Source: Alkalihalobacillus pseudalcaliphilus
GTDB lineage: Bacteria > Bacillota > Bacilli > Bacillales > Bacillaceae_D
NCBI GenBank assembly: GCA_001038565.1
Contig: LFJO01000002.1
Location: 362,862 to 401,754, forward strand
Length of the DNA: 38,893 nt
Reading direction: 5' to 3'
The notes under the pieces are model-generated. The model had not been told where the DNA came from and ran no database searches. It saw only the letters and a program-made list of their open reading frames with translations. This document shows, piece after piece, positions 8,318 to 16,404 of the stretch. Both the position numbers and the translations under genes were made by a program. Numbering within the stretch: the first letter of the stretch is position 1; the number at the start of each line of letters is the position of its first letter.

Positions 8318-8385
8318 GAAACAGGAAAAAGAGAATGAGACATACGCTGCCCAGCTAATTTCAAAGTGAAAAGCATCGTTTATAA

Positions 8386-8482
8386 ATGTTTTTGAAGTTG
8401 CCCATAATTAGCCGTAGCCCGCTACTTTTTAGGTCATGTTATCTTGAGAAATGAGAATCACCCATAAAACTTTCATACAAAA
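8386..8482 (-). repeat. dispersed intergenic repeat, copy D (reverse)
   Basis: Read on the minus strand this carries TTTTGTATGAAAGT, then CCTAAAAAGTAGCGGGCTAC-GGC and TCAAAAACATTTATAAA, in the same order as copies A and C. It fills most of the dapF-mqnE gap. Confidence 0.6.
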
Positions 8483-8505
8483 AACCACCTGTGAAGGTGG
8501 TTTTT
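8480..8505. terminator. bidirectional intrinsic terminator between dapF and mqnE
   Basis: An 11 bp stem AAAAACCACCT / AGGTGGTTTTT with loop GTGA. It has A-runs on one side and T-runs on the other and so serves both convergent genes. Confidence 0.8.
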
Positions 8506-8518
8506 GAACTTATAATCT

Positions 8519-9613
8519 TTAATATTCTTTAATTACGTTATAGAATGTGTCACGCTCAACTGGGATTTTATTAGCACTTTTAATCAAGTGAATTAATTCA
8601 TCGCGCGTAATTCCAGAAGAAGTTAGAGCACCAACGGAATGGGAAATTCTCTCTTCGATTAACGTACCATGTATATCACTTGAACCAAATGATAAGGCCA
8701 TTTGAGTAAGTTGTACACCAATGTTAATCCAATAAGCTTTCACATGTTGGAAATTATCAAGCATTAAACGACTGATCGCAATCGTTCTCATATCATCATA
8801 AGCCGATGTACGTCTCTTAAGGCTAGCTTTTACACTTCTTGGTTGCATAGCAAGTGGGATAAATACCATAAAGCCATTCGTCTTATCTTGTAATTGACGT
8901 AAGCGGTCCATATGGATAAGGCGTTCTTCTGTACTTTCAATAGAACCATAGAGCATTGTCGCGTGTGTTTTTAATCCTAGGCCATGTGCAATTTCATGCG
9001 CTTCTAACCACTGATCGGTAGAGGCCTTGTCTGGACTCATTTTAGCACGATAGCGTTCTGTTAAAATTTCTGCACCACCACCAGGAAGTGTGTCAAGTCC
9101 AGCTTTGATCAGTTCTTGAAGTACCTCTTTCATACTTAGTCCAGAAATACGTGAGAAGAACTCTATCTCAGCACCTGTATAAGCTTTGACTGTTACTTGT
9201 GGATAGTGTTTCTTTAATGTACGAATGGTATCTAAGTAATAATCAAAAGATACATCTGTATTATGACCACCGACAATATGAAACTCTTGAATGCCATCAT
9301 TCCAACGCTTAGAGACATACTCAAGGAGCTCTTCCTCATGCATCGTATAAGCTCCCTCTTGTCCTGATTTACGTTTAAAGCCACAGAACGAACAGTTAGC
9401 TTCACATACATTCGTTGGGTTAATGTACATATTTTCGATGAAATAAACGTGATTACCGTTCTTTTCTAAATTAACCTTATTGGCTAATTGAGCAACACCT
9501 AATAAGTCTGGTGTTTCATATAAAAATAATCCATCTTCGATTGTTAAACGCTGGCCGTTTTTCACTTTCTCTTCGATAGAGAGTAAGCGATTATCGGTAA
9601 TAATTGTTGACAT
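8519..9613 (-). CDS. mqnE: aminofutalosine synthase
   Basis: A radical SAM enzyme of 364 residues, from the futalosine route to menaquinone, where it joins SAM and 3-[(1-carboxyvinyl)oxy]benzoate to give aminofutalosine. The 4Fe-4S ligands are C70, C74 and C77 in CEANCSFC. Family landmarks are INPTNVC, FHIVGGHN, KAYTGAEI, LDTLPGGGAEI, HATMLYG and AYWINIG. It resembles MqnE rather than MqnC or CofG/H. GGAGGAG precedes the ATG. B. subtilis makes menaquinone by the MenFDHCEB route, so this gene marks a different lineage; the other mqn genes are not in the window. Confidence 0.9.
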   Translation of the reverse strand: MSTIITDNRLLSIEEKVKNGQRLTIEDGLFLYETPDLLGVAQLANKVNLEKNGNHVYFIENMYINPTNVCEANCSFCGFKRKSGQEGAYTMHEEELLEYVSKRWNDGIQEFHIVGGHNTDVSFDYYLDTIRTLKKHYPQVTVKAYTGAEIEFFSRISGLSMKEVLQELIKAGLDTLPGGGAEILTERYRAKMSPDKASTDQWLEAHEIAHGLGLKTHATMLYGSIESTEERLIHMDRLRQLQDKTNGFMVFIPLAMQPRSVKASLKRRTSAYDDMRTIAISRLMLDNFQHVKAYWINIGVQLTQMALSFGSSDIHGTLIEERISHSVGALTSSGITRDELIHLIKSANKIPVERDTFYNVIKEY

Positions 9614-10109
9614 ACCTATTCTCCTCCAATATCTTAAAGTGTTACATATAATGCTTCCAATATAGAAATTAAACGAAATGACTACTTAACTATCATAATT
9701 GAAGTTAATCTATTAATAAACTTCTTTTAATGTTATCTTAGCACAGCAAACTAGATAGTCAATTTATTAACCTGTAGATGGATAAAAAAGGAACTAATTA
9801 GCTTGTGATAGTCTCAGTGACCCTATCACAATTTATCATAAACTTAATGAAATGTATAAAAAAAGCTACATAAAATTAAGTAGATTATTCATAAATATGA
9901 CAAACATGATGTTTTTGTAATAGTTAAAGCCTTATGAAAGCTGGATGGAGAGTGAGCGGAGAAAATGGTATAGTATGTTTATTCACTGTAAATTATAATT
10001 AATTAGGTATTTTTTTGGTTGTATTTTTACACTTAATTGATTAAAATGTAATTTAAATACATTTTTGTATTCGATTGCACGGCATTAGATAGCTGAAGGA
10101 GGATGGATG
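9614..10109. other. AT-rich gene-free stretch between mqnE and the Spo0E-like gene
   Basis: About 500 bases that separate two divergent genes and must hold both promoters, though none stands out. The one clear structure is the palindrome at 9803-9831: TTGTGATAG and CTATCACAA, perfect 9 bp arms 11 bases apart. No ORF with a ribosome binding site was found. Confidence 0.5.
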
Positions 10110-10310
10110 ATGAGCAACAGGATAACATACGATGCATGTATTGAGCGTATTGAGCTACTACGGGAAAAAATGATGGACACAGCCGCTCAAAAAGGGATAC
10201 ATGATCCTTTAGTTTTGCAATATAGTCAAGAGTTAGACCGTGCCCATAATTATATCCTATTCTTGCAATCATTAAATATGGATTCACTAAGTAAAACCAA
10301 ATTGATGTAA
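10110..10310 (+). CDS. Spo0E-family aspartyl-phosphate phosphatase
   Basis: A 66-residue protein with the family signature SQELD at residues 39-43 and two predicted helices forming a helical hairpin. Spo0E-like proteins remove phosphate from Spo0A~P and so delay sporulation; which response regulator this copy acts on cannot be told. AAGGAGG (10096-10102) favours the ATG at 10110 over the one at 10107. It stands alone upstream of the IscA-type gene. Confidence 0.85.
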   Translation: MSNRITYDACIERIELLREKMMDTAAQKGIHDPLVLQYSQELDRAHNYILFLQSLNMDSLSKTKLM

Positions 10311-10406
10311 TAAGAATATACTAAACTTGAAGAGACTTTTTCTACGTTATATAATGAATAAAAGAGTTAGTTGCAATCATTCTTAATTCATGAAGGAGGG
10401 AAAGGC

Positions 10407-10760
10407 ATGATTACTTTAACAGAAGCAGCTGTAAGCCAAGTCAAAGAAATGATGAGCGCTGAAGGTGAAGAAAACCTCTTTTTAAGAATCGGTGTTAAAG
10501 GTGGAGGCTGTACAGGGCTCACATACGGTATGGGCTTTGATAACGAAAAAGCAGATAATGATCAAGTCATTGAGATAGATGGATTGTCACTTTTAGTCGA
10601 TGACGAAAGTGCACCTGTTGTAGAGGGATTAATCATTGACTATAAACAAAACATGATGGGTGGCGGATTTACAATAGATAATCCGAATGCCATTGCATCC
10701 TGTGGATGTGGTACTTCATTTAGAACAGCCAAAGTTGCTGGGACACCTGAAAATTGTTAA
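10407..10760 (+). CDS. yutM: A-type iron-sulfur carrier (IscA/ErpA family)
   Basis: A HesB/IscA-like protein of 117 residues that binds Fe-S clusters for delivery to apoproteins. The three cluster cysteines are present: C35 in GGGCTG and C99/C101 in SCGCG. The frame is open from 10371, but GAAGGAGGG (10392-10400) fits the ATG at 10407, where the family normally begins (MITLTEAA). A strong terminator follows. It is the second Fe-S assembly gene in the window, after yutI. Confidence 0.93.
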   Translation: MITLTEAAVSQVKEMMSAEGEENLFLRIGVKGGGCTGLTYGMGFDNEKADNDQVIEIDGLSLLVDDESAPVVEGLIIDYKQNMMGGGFTIDNPNAIASCGCGTSFRTAKVAGTPENC

Positions 10761-10769
10761 ATCAGTTAT

Positions 10770-10797
10770 GAGCATCTTCTTAGGTGCTCTTTTTTTG
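10770..10797 (+). terminator. intrinsic terminator of yutM
   Basis: GAGCATCT / AGGTGCTC (8 bp with one T-G pair, loop TCTT) followed by eight T. Confidence 0.85.
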
Positions 10798-10910
10798 TGT
10801 TAATGGACGAGAAAGTACAGATAAAATGGGTGCTACTTGTTTAAGTAGTTGTTAGCTGGCTTTGAAGGCAACGTCTCTGGTTTTGCTTTTTAATGAATGG
10901 GACTTCCATA

Positions 10911-10943
10911 AAAAACCAGCGATTTCAGGAGAAATCGCTGGTT
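10911..10943 (-). terminator. intrinsic terminator of yumC
   Basis: A perfect 13 bp stem AACCAGCGATTTC / GAAATCGCTGGTT with loop AGGA. On the minus strand it is followed by TTT from the A-run at 10911. Confidence 0.8.
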
Positions 10944-10954
10944 GATAGAGCCAA

Positions 10955-11947
10955 TTAAAATAAGCTTGTACTGTGCCCTGGGAATACTCTTGCTTTTGGA
11001 TCAATGTAAGCTTTAGCATTGTTTACGGCTGTTGGCGCTTCACCAAAACCAGTTGCAATCAGCTTCACTTTCCCCTCGTAAGATGTCACATCACCAGCTG
11101 CATAGATGCCCTTGATGTTTGTTTCCATTTTTGTGTTAACCACAATAGAATTTTTAACGATGTCTAAACCCCATTCTTTAATTGGACCTAATGAAGAAAC
11201 AAAACCAAAGTTAACAATTAAGGCATCGATATCAAGTTCATGTACTCGTTCGCCTTTAATCTCTTGTAACGTTACACCTTGAATGTTTTCACCATCACCT
11301 TTAATAGCGGATATTTCATACGGAGTCATTACGTTTACATTTGATTTGTGTAGTAGCTCTACACTGTGTTCATGAGCACGGAACTTATCGCGTCTATGGA
11401 CTAAGGTAACTTCCTTAGCTAAAGGCTCAAGCATTAATGACCAGTCTAATGCAGAATCACCACCACCACAAACCATGACTTTTTTGCCAGTGAATTGACT
11501 TAAGTCTTGGATGAAATAGTGTAGGTTTTTCCCTTCATATTGTTCAGCGCCTTCAACTTCAAGTCTTCTAGGTTGGAAGGCACCTGCACCCGCAGTTATA
11601 ATAACTGCCTTTGTATAATGTGTTTCTTTATCTGTTGTAATGACAAAACTCTCGTCTTCTTGCTGTTCTAAAGTTCTCACGGTTTGTTCAAGTGCTAAAG
11701 TTGGGTTGAATTGCTCAGCTTGTTTCTTAAGATTATCAACCAAATCTTGTGCTTTAACCTTTGGAAAACCTGCTACATCATATATATATTTCTCTGGATA
11801 CAATGCACTGAGCTGACCACCGAGCTGAGGCATACTCTCGATAATCTTCACTTTTGCTTGACGCATACCTGCATAAAAAGCAGCAAATAATCCAGTTGGA
11901 CCGCCACCAATAATTGTAATATCATACATTTGTTCGTTGCTACTCAT
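10955..11947 (-). CDS. yumC: ferredoxin/flavodoxin-NADP+ reductase, thioredoxin reductase type
   Basis: An FAD- and NADP(H)-binding enzyme of 330 residues that exchanges electrons between NADPH and ferredoxin or flavodoxin. It has the N-terminal FAD motif GGGPTG, a second nucleotide motif [10 protein letters not shown], the FAD-binding [15 protein letters not shown], and no CxxC redox pair, which separates it from thioredoxin reductases. The ATG at 11947 follows AAGGGGTGG; the longer open frame to 11977 has no such site. A -10 TATAAT on the minus strand (11986-11991) is the likely promoter, with a poor -35. It is divergent from yumB, as in B. subtilis. Confidence 0.92.
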   Translation of the reverse strand: MSSNEQMYDITIIGGGPTGLFAAFYAGMRQAKVKIIESMPQLGGQLSALYPEKYIYDVAGFPKVKAQDLVDNLKKQAEQFNPTLALEQTVRTLEQQEDESFVITTDKETHYTKAVIITAGAGAFQPRRLEVEGAEQYEGKNLHYFIQDLSQFTGKKVMVCGGGDSALDWSLMLEPLAKEVTLVHRRDKFRAHEHSVELLHKSNVNVMTPYEISAIKGDGENIQGVTLQEIKGERVHELDIDALIVNFGFVSSLGPIKEWGLDIVKNSIVVNTKMETNIKGIYAAGDVTSYEGKVKLIATGFGEAPTAVNNAKAYIDPKARVFPGHSTSLF

Positions 11948-12241
11948 TTCGCCACCCCTTATATTCCAATTGTACAAACACTCCTATTATACCCACAGAG
12001 AATCTGAAAAGAAAAGGATTTGCTTAACTGAAGAACGATTCCTATTCTTTTTAGATAATTTTTTTAAAGTGAATAGTTAGATGAAAAAGAAAGATACTAG
12101 TTATAATTTATTACTACCAAAAATTTGGTTATGGATTTCACAAAAAAAATGTTGAAAAAAAGTCAAAAAAGCCATATTATTAGAAGTGTATTTTGTGACT
12201 AATTTGCGAAGTGACTTTTTGTGGATTTAGCACGGAATAGT

Positions 12242-12259
12242 TCGTGAAATAGATCACAA
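12242..12259 (+). promoter_or_regulatory. Rex-like operator upstream of yumB
   Basis: TCGTGAAATAGATCACAA fits the Rex redox-repressor consensus TTGTGAANNNNTTCACAA at 12 of 14 defined positions. A TATTAT -10 candidate follows at 12273-12278. Rex senses NADH/NAD+ and represses the NADH dehydrogenase gene ndh in B. subtilis, so the context fits, but the match is by eye. Confidence 0.4.
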
Positions 12260-12304
12260 AAAGAGCGCGTTATATTATAAAATTTGAAAATGGATGTGAT
12301 TACT

Positions 12305-13507
12305 GTGAAAAAGCCAAGTATCGTAATTTTAGGTGCTGGATACGGGGGCATGATTACAGCAGCAAGGTTAACGAAACAATTAACAGCAAATGAAGCAAGC
12401 ATTACACTTGTGAACAAACATGATTACCATTACCAAACAACATGGTTACATGAGCCTGCTGCTGGAACACTTTCTGCAGAACGTACGAGAATGCCAATTA
12501 AAGAAGTATTAAATACGAATCGTGTTAAACTTCTTCAAGATGAAGTTGTTGAAATTAAACAAGAAGAGAAAAAAGTCATCTTAAAAAATGGTGAAGTGAG
12601 CTATGATTATCTTGTAGTTGGACTTGGTTCAGAAGCAGAAACCTTTGGTATTCCTGGAGTATTTGAGCATGCCTTCAGTAAGTGGACAGTGAATGGTGCC
12701 CGTGAAGTGAAGGAACATATTGAATACGTTTTCGCTAAGTATAACAATATGGAAGAGAAAAATGATGATATGCTTTCATTTATAGTTGCTGGTGCTGGCT
12801 TTACAGGAATTGAGTTCATTGGAGAATTATCAGAGCGTATGCCAGAGCTTTGCCAATACTACGATATTCCACGTGAAAAAGTGAAGATGTATGTTATTGA
12901 GGCATCACCTTCTGCGTTGCCTGGATTTGATCCAGAGCTTGTGGAATATGCAATGAACTTACTTGAGAACCGTGGTGTTGAATTCAAGATTAACTGTCCT
13001 ATTAAAGAAGTACAAGCTGATGGCGTCATTTTAGCGAATGGTGATGAAGTGAAGGCGGGTACTATTGTGTGGGCTACTGGTGTGAGAGGGAACGCTGTTA
13101 TTGAGCGTTCTGGATTCGAAGCTATGCGTGGGCGTATTAAAGTAGAGCCTGATTTACGTGCTCCTGGTTATGACGATATTTTTGTTCTTGGTGATTGTGC
13201 TTTAATTATTAATGAAGAAATTAATCGTCCATACCCACCAACTGCACAAATTGCGATGCAAATGGCGGAAGTTGTCGCTCAAAATATTAAATCTCTTGTG
13301 ATGAATCAAGGTACTTTAAAATCATTCAAACCTGATATTAAAGGTACTGTTGCATCACTTGGAGGTAAGGAAGCGATTGGTGTAGTTGGGTCTCGTAAGT
13401 TATACGGTAGCTCAGCTAACTTTATGAAAAAGATGATTGATAATCGTTACTTATTCTTATTAGGTGGCGTAGGTCTAGCGGTTAAACGCGGAAAAATGCC
13501 TTTATAA
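12305..13507 (+). CDS. yumB: type II NADH dehydrogenase
   Basis: An NDH-2 of 400 residues that oxidises NADH and reduces menaquinone at the membrane without pumping protons. It has the FAD motif GAGYGG at residues 10-15, the NADH motif AGAGFTGIEF near 165, the FAD-binding IFVLGDCA near 297, and a C-terminal amphipathic region. The frame is open from 12284, but GTG at 12305 is chosen because GGATGTGA (12292-12299) lies 5 bases upstream and the protein then starts MKKPSIVILGAG, as usual. It is one of three flavoprotein redox enzymes here, and a Rex-like site precedes it. Confidence 0.9.
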   Translation: MKKPSIVILGAGYGGMITAARLTKQLTANEASITLVNKHDYHYQTTWLHEPAAGTLSAERTRMPIKEVLNTNRVKLLQDEVVEIKQEEKKVILKNGEVSYDYLVVGLGSEAETFGIPGVFEHAFSKWTVNGAREVKEHIEYVFAKYNNMEEKNDDMLSFIVAGAGFTGIEFIGELSERMPELCQYYDIPREKVKMYVIEASPSALPGFDPELVEYAMNLLENRGVEFKINCPIKEVQADGVILANGDEVKAGTIVWATGVRGNAVIERSGFEAMRGRIKVEPDLRAPGYDDIFVLGDCALIINEEINRPYPPTAQIAMQMAEVVAQNIKSLVMNQGTLKSFKPDIKGTVASLGGKEAIGVVGSRKLYGSSANFMKKMIDNRYLFLLGGVGLAVKRGKMPL

Positions 13508-13535
13508 GTGTAAGCGAGTGATATGATTGATTTAG

Positions 13536-13561
13536 GCGGTAGAGGGGATACTCTCTACCGC
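13536..13561 (+). terminator. stem-loop downstream of yumB, possible terminator
   Basis: A perfect 9 bp stem GCGGTAGAG / CTCTACCGC with 8-base loop. The tract after it (TTCACTTGTTT) is a poor U-run, so termination may be inefficient. Confidence 0.5.
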
Positions 13562-13635
13562 TTCACTTGTTTAAGTGGAAAGAAGAATAATGTTGTGAGA
13601 TCTTCACTTGACAGTTATCTGTGTAAGGTTAGAAG

Positions 13636-13664
13636 TTGACGCAAACTGAGCAAATCAGTAAACT
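13636..13664 (+). promoter_or_regulatory. candidate promoter of yuiB
   Basis: TTGACG (13636-13641), 17 bases, TAAACT (13659-13664), placing the transcript start about 20 bases before the yuiB ATG. Confidence 0.4.
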
Positions 13665-13690
13665 TAACAATGATACGGGGGTGCAAAAAG

Positions 13691-14008
13691 ATGAATATAC
13701 CACAGCTTGTTATTTCGATGGTACTATTTATGGTGCTGTTTTTTGGGATCGGCTTCTTATTAAATATGGTGCTTCGTTCAACATGGGTGATGGCGGTTAT
13801 ATATCCAATCATTGTGATTTTAATTATTGATAATGTGTCGTTTTTTGAATATTTTACTTCGGCTGGACAGGCTTTTCCTGCCTTATGGGAGCAATTTATC
13901 TCGTTAGCTATTTGGGATATAATGGTGCTTGTATCTGGGTTGGTTGGAGCAATCTTGTCAGGAGTTGTCATTAAGATGCTCCGTGTCCGCGGTTATCAGA
14001 TGTTTTAG
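13691..14008 (+). CDS. yuiB: YuiB family integral membrane protein
   Basis: A 105-residue hydrophobic protein with about three membrane segments (roughly residues 5-28, 30-50 and 72-95). The opening NIPQLVISMVLFMVLFFGIG and the stretch LRSTWVMAVIYPI are typical of YuiB, whose function is unknown. GGGGGTG lies 7 bases before the ATG at 13691; the open frame back to 13670 is not needed. Gene order yumB-yuiB-yuiC-yuiD is the same as in B. subtilis. Confidence 0.85.
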   Translation: MNIPQLVISMVLFMVLFFGIGFLLNMVLRSTWVMAVIYPIIVILIIDNVSFFEYFTSAGQAFPALWEQFISLAIWDIMVLVSGLVGAILSGVVIKMLRVRGYQMF

Positions 14009-14025
14009 TTAGATAATATGTTTAG

Positions 14026-14057
14026 AAAAGCACTGCGAGGACGTAGTGCTTTTTGTT
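14026..14057 (+). terminator. intrinsic terminator of yuiB
   Basis: A 12 bp stem AAAAGCACTGCG / CGTAGTGCTTTT with one G-T pair and loop AGGA, followed by GTTTTA. Confidence 0.75.
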
Positions 14058-14106
14058 TTATATAAAACTTCGTGCTAATGTGCGATAAAGTTGATTCCTT
14101 GGTTGA

Positions 14107-14242
14107 TGTTTTTTGGAACATATTTTGAAAATCGAAATGACCTAACAGACGAATGAATTCGTCTAAGGTTCATTTCGATTTTCAAAACTTCACACCAAAG
14201 CGTGAAGAAGCCAAGCAAGCTTGGCTAACGGTCCAAAAACAC
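14107..14242. repeat. multi-hairpin element between yuiB and yuiC
   Basis: Outer arms TGTTTTTTGGA (14107-14117) and TCCAAAAACA (14232-14241) enclose three hairpins in a row. The first is a long one (14123-14187) with perfect 18 bp arms TTTTGAAAATCGAAATGA / TCATTTCGATTTTCAAAA and an inner AGACGAA / TTCGTCT stem. The second is CTTCAC / GTGAAG (14188-14207). The third is AGCCAAGC / GCTTGGCT (14209-14226). There is no U-tract, so it is not a simple terminator. It could be a structured RNA or a small inverted-repeat element. Confidence 0.6.
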
Positions 14243-14261
14243 TTGGTTCATAGATATCAAT

Positions 14262-14520
14262 GCTGATGGGTCCCTATTCTATCTTTTTTTGTTGGTGGTG
14301 GCTGTTTGTGCAGTGTGCTTTTGTTCGGTTTATGAAGTAACTTGCTCATTTTTCCTACAACATAGCAGCACTTTTACCCACACAAAACTGTACTTTGTAA
14401 TTTAATCGTTTTGAACATTCCTAGATTAGGCATTAGTCATTTATATGATGAACAGTCTTCCAAAAAATGGCTGGGTAACAGAGGGATGTGAGCATCCTTA
14501 AAATCGTTTTATGAAAGCAA
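14262..14520 (+). repeat. dispersed intergenic repeat, copy B (diverged)
   Basis: Shares the modules TTTTTTGTTGGTGGTGGCTG, CCAAAAAATGGCTGGGTAAC and ATCCTTAAAATCG-TTTTATGAA with copies A and C, in the same order, with about 110 unrelated bases between the first and second modules. Confidence 0.5.
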
Positions 14521-14620
14521 AGCTTCAGTATTATTGTTTGAATAGTTAGATTTTTTTTGACTGTTATGAATAAAAAACTCACTTCTTGGAGAAGATTACA
14601 AAATGAGAGGAGTGAGTGAA

Positions 14621-15322
14621 ATGAGCAAATTGAAAACTTTATTGAAGCGAGTATGTATGACAGCTTTATTTCTAGTTGCTTTATTGTCAACTTTTCATAC
14701 ATTATCAGGTGTTAATGCTGCGGGCTTAGGTGCTTGGGATGTGGAGCCTCTACATACTCAACAAACAAAATTAAAGCAAATTGGTGAAGAAGTAGGATCG
14801 AAATTAGGAGAATTAAGGGATAAGGTTTTACCGTTTTTTCAACGTGATGAATTGTCTAAATCACTAGATACGATTCAATCAGAACCGGTTCCGATTGAAG
14901 AAGCGATTGATTGGAGCCAATTTCCTGTGAATCGTGTTGTGGCGACTGGTTATACAGCGGGTGTCGAATCGACCGGGAAATCTCCGGGACATCCTGGATA
15001 TGGTATTACATTTTCTGGGATTGAAGTCCGTCGTGATTTATATTCGACAATTGCCGCAGATACATCTGTTTATCCTTTAGGTACGATTCTTTTTATTCCT
15101 AATTATGGTTATGGAGTCGTTGCAGATACAGGGTCCGCTATTAAAGGGAACAAAATTGATTTATATTATGAAACGGTTGATGATGTTTATAGCAAGTGGG
15201 GTAAGCAAGAGCTAGACGTGTATGTAATAAAAATGGGAGATGGAAAAGTAACAAGTGAAGATTTGGACCTACTAAATGAGGATGAGGCTGTACAGGTATT
15301 TAGATCACAAATTGATAGATAA
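14621..15322 (+). CDS. yuiC: YuiC, secreted or membrane-anchored 3D-domain protein
   Basis: A 233-residue protein with an N-terminal signal or anchor segment (about residues 9-33, ending SGVNAAG) and a C-terminal 3D domain named for three conserved aspartates: VVATGYTAG near residue 112, then [20 protein letters not shown]. The 3D fold is shared with the MltA double-psi barrel of lytic transglycosylases, and B. subtilis YuiC was reported as a muralytic enzyme of the Sps group, so a cell-wall role outside the membrane is likely. GAGAGGAGTGAG upstream supports the ATG at 14621 over the one at 14603, which would lie within that site. Confidence 0.88.
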   Translation: MSKLKTLLKRVCMTALFLVALLSTFHTLSGVNAAGLGAWDVEPLHTQQTKLKQIGEEVGSKLGELRDKVLPFFQRDELSKSLDTIQSEPVPIEEAIDWSQFPVNRVVATGYTAGVESTGKSPGHPGYGITFSGIEVRRDLYSTIAADTSVYPLGTILFIPNYGYGVVADTGSAIKGNKIDLYYETVDDVYSKWGKQELDVYVIKMGDGKVTSEDLDLLNEDEAVQVFRSQIDR

Positions 15323-15336
15323 AACTTATCTATAAC

Positions 15337-15385
15337 AAAAGCTATCGGCAAGTGCTTATATAAGCACTTATCGATAGCTTTTTAT
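15337..15385. terminator. bidirectional intrinsic terminator between yuiC and yuiD
   Basis: Outer 11 bp stem AAAAGCTATCG / CGATAGCTTTT and, after a 2 x 2 internal loop, the 20-base palindrome AAGTGCTTATATAAGCACTT. T follows on the plus strand and A precedes it. It is unusually long for a terminator. Confidence 0.85.
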
Positions 15386-15388
15386 TGA

Positions 15389-15865
15389 TTAATGAATGAA
15401 AAAGTCGAGTAATAAGGTTAGCAAAATTCCGAGTAGCCCTCCAAAGAAAACCTCAATTGGTTGATGACCTAGTAATTCTTTTAATTCTTTTCTTTTCTCG
15501 TCTTCTTCTTTCTTAGGCCAGCTTTTAAACTCTCCGACCAACTTATTAAAATCCGCAACAAGCTGATTTAATACGGTAGCATGATAACCTGCGTGGCGTC
15601 TCACACCAGTTGCATCAAACATAACAATGATACCAAAAATAGCACAGACAGCAAATATCGTTGAGCCTAGACCGAACTCAAGTGCAACAGCTGTGGTTAA
15701 TGCTGTTACTGCGGCTGAGTGTGAGCTTGGCATTCCACCGGTACTTGTAAATAAAGTCCAGTCAAACTTTCTCGTTGCGATATACGCTAATGGAATTTTA
15801 ATAAACTGAGCAAAGAAAATAGCAAATAAAGCTGCCCATAAGGGGAAGTTATGTAAGATTTCCAT
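15389..15865 (-). CDS. yuiD: YuiD, divergent PAP2-family membrane protein (DUF212)
   Basis: A 158-residue membrane protein with about four hydrophobic segments. The motif GGMPSSHSA corresponds to the conserved SxxH region of acid phosphatase/PAP2 proteins, and GVRRHAGYHA follows. The function is unproven, possibly a lipid-linked phosphate hydrolase. AAAGGAAG lies 12 bases before the ATG on the minus strand, which is a little far. It is convergent with yuiC, as in B. subtilis. Confidence 0.88.
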   Translation of the reverse strand: MEILHNFPLWAALFAIFFAQFIKIPLAYIATRKFDWTLFTSTGGMPSSHSAAVTALTTAVALEFGLGSTIFAVCAIFGIIVMFDATGVRRHAGYHATVLNQLVADFNKLVGEFKSWPKKEEDEKRKELKELLGHQPIEVFFGGLLGILLTLLLDFFIH

Positions 15866-16059
15866 ATGTCATTTAATCTTCCTTTCTGAATGACTGAACA
15901 TAAACTCTCTTTGAGATGTGTCCATTATAACACACTCTTTTTTGCACCGCATTAACGGGTAGTAAGACAAATACCAAGTCTAATTAAGGCATCAATCTTT
16001 GAATGTAAGAGGGTATGTTTTCTGTCTAGATGAGTGGATTTGTTCTTGTCTAAGGCACT

Positions 16060-16200
16060 TCGTTCTGTATGAAAGTTAGAGCTGATGCTGGTGAGTAACT
16101 GCTCTCTCTTTTTTTGTTGTTGGTGGCTATTTGTGAGCGAGCTATCTCCCAAAAATTGATGGGGCTACAGCAGAGTGTAAGAATCCTCAAAACCGTTCAA
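16060..16200 (+). repeat. dispersed intergenic repeat, copy C
   Basis: Carries TTCTGTATGAAAGTTAGAGC, TTTTTTTGTTGTTGGTGGCT, then GCGAGCT, GGGGCTACAGCAGAGTGT and AATCCTCAAAACCGTT. The last 55 or so bases align with copy A (4927-4985) with few differences; the left arm of the copy A palindrome is missing. Confidence 0.7.
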
Positions 16201-16404
16201 CTTATTTTTTTACTTTGAGGTTTTAGTAAATATTGATGCTGTTTGTAGAGTTAGCCCACCACAAGAGGGCGAGTCATGCGAAGACTCCCAAGAGACAAAG
16301 TAGTAGAGCTGCGATCCGTTGGCAGCTGCACCAATTAGCTTAGCACCACTCTACAGGACGCAAAGCATGATTTTCAGTAGCGACAATTAGAATTCCGCAC
16401 ATAA
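16201..16404. other. gene-free stretch with small hairpins
   Basis: Part of the 864-base yuiD-pepA gap. It has GAGTC / GACTC (16271-16287) and AGCTGC / GCAGCT (16307-16327), and a higher GC content than the surrounding intergenic DNA. No tRNA, riboswitch or ORF with a ribosome binding site was recognised. Confidence 0.35.

Noticed and set aside
13615-13971. 118-codon minus-strand open frame opposite yuiB
   Set aside because: Shadow of the hydrophobic yuiB gene, which has a ribosome binding site, a family match and a terminator.
14433-14702. 89-codon minus-strand open frame opposite the start of yuiC
   Set aside because: It overlaps the signal-peptide coding part of yuiC and repeat copy B, with no ribosome binding site.
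15952-16152. 66-codon minus-strand open frame between yuiD and pepA
   Set aside because: It overlaps repeat copy C and has no ribosome binding site or family resemblance.
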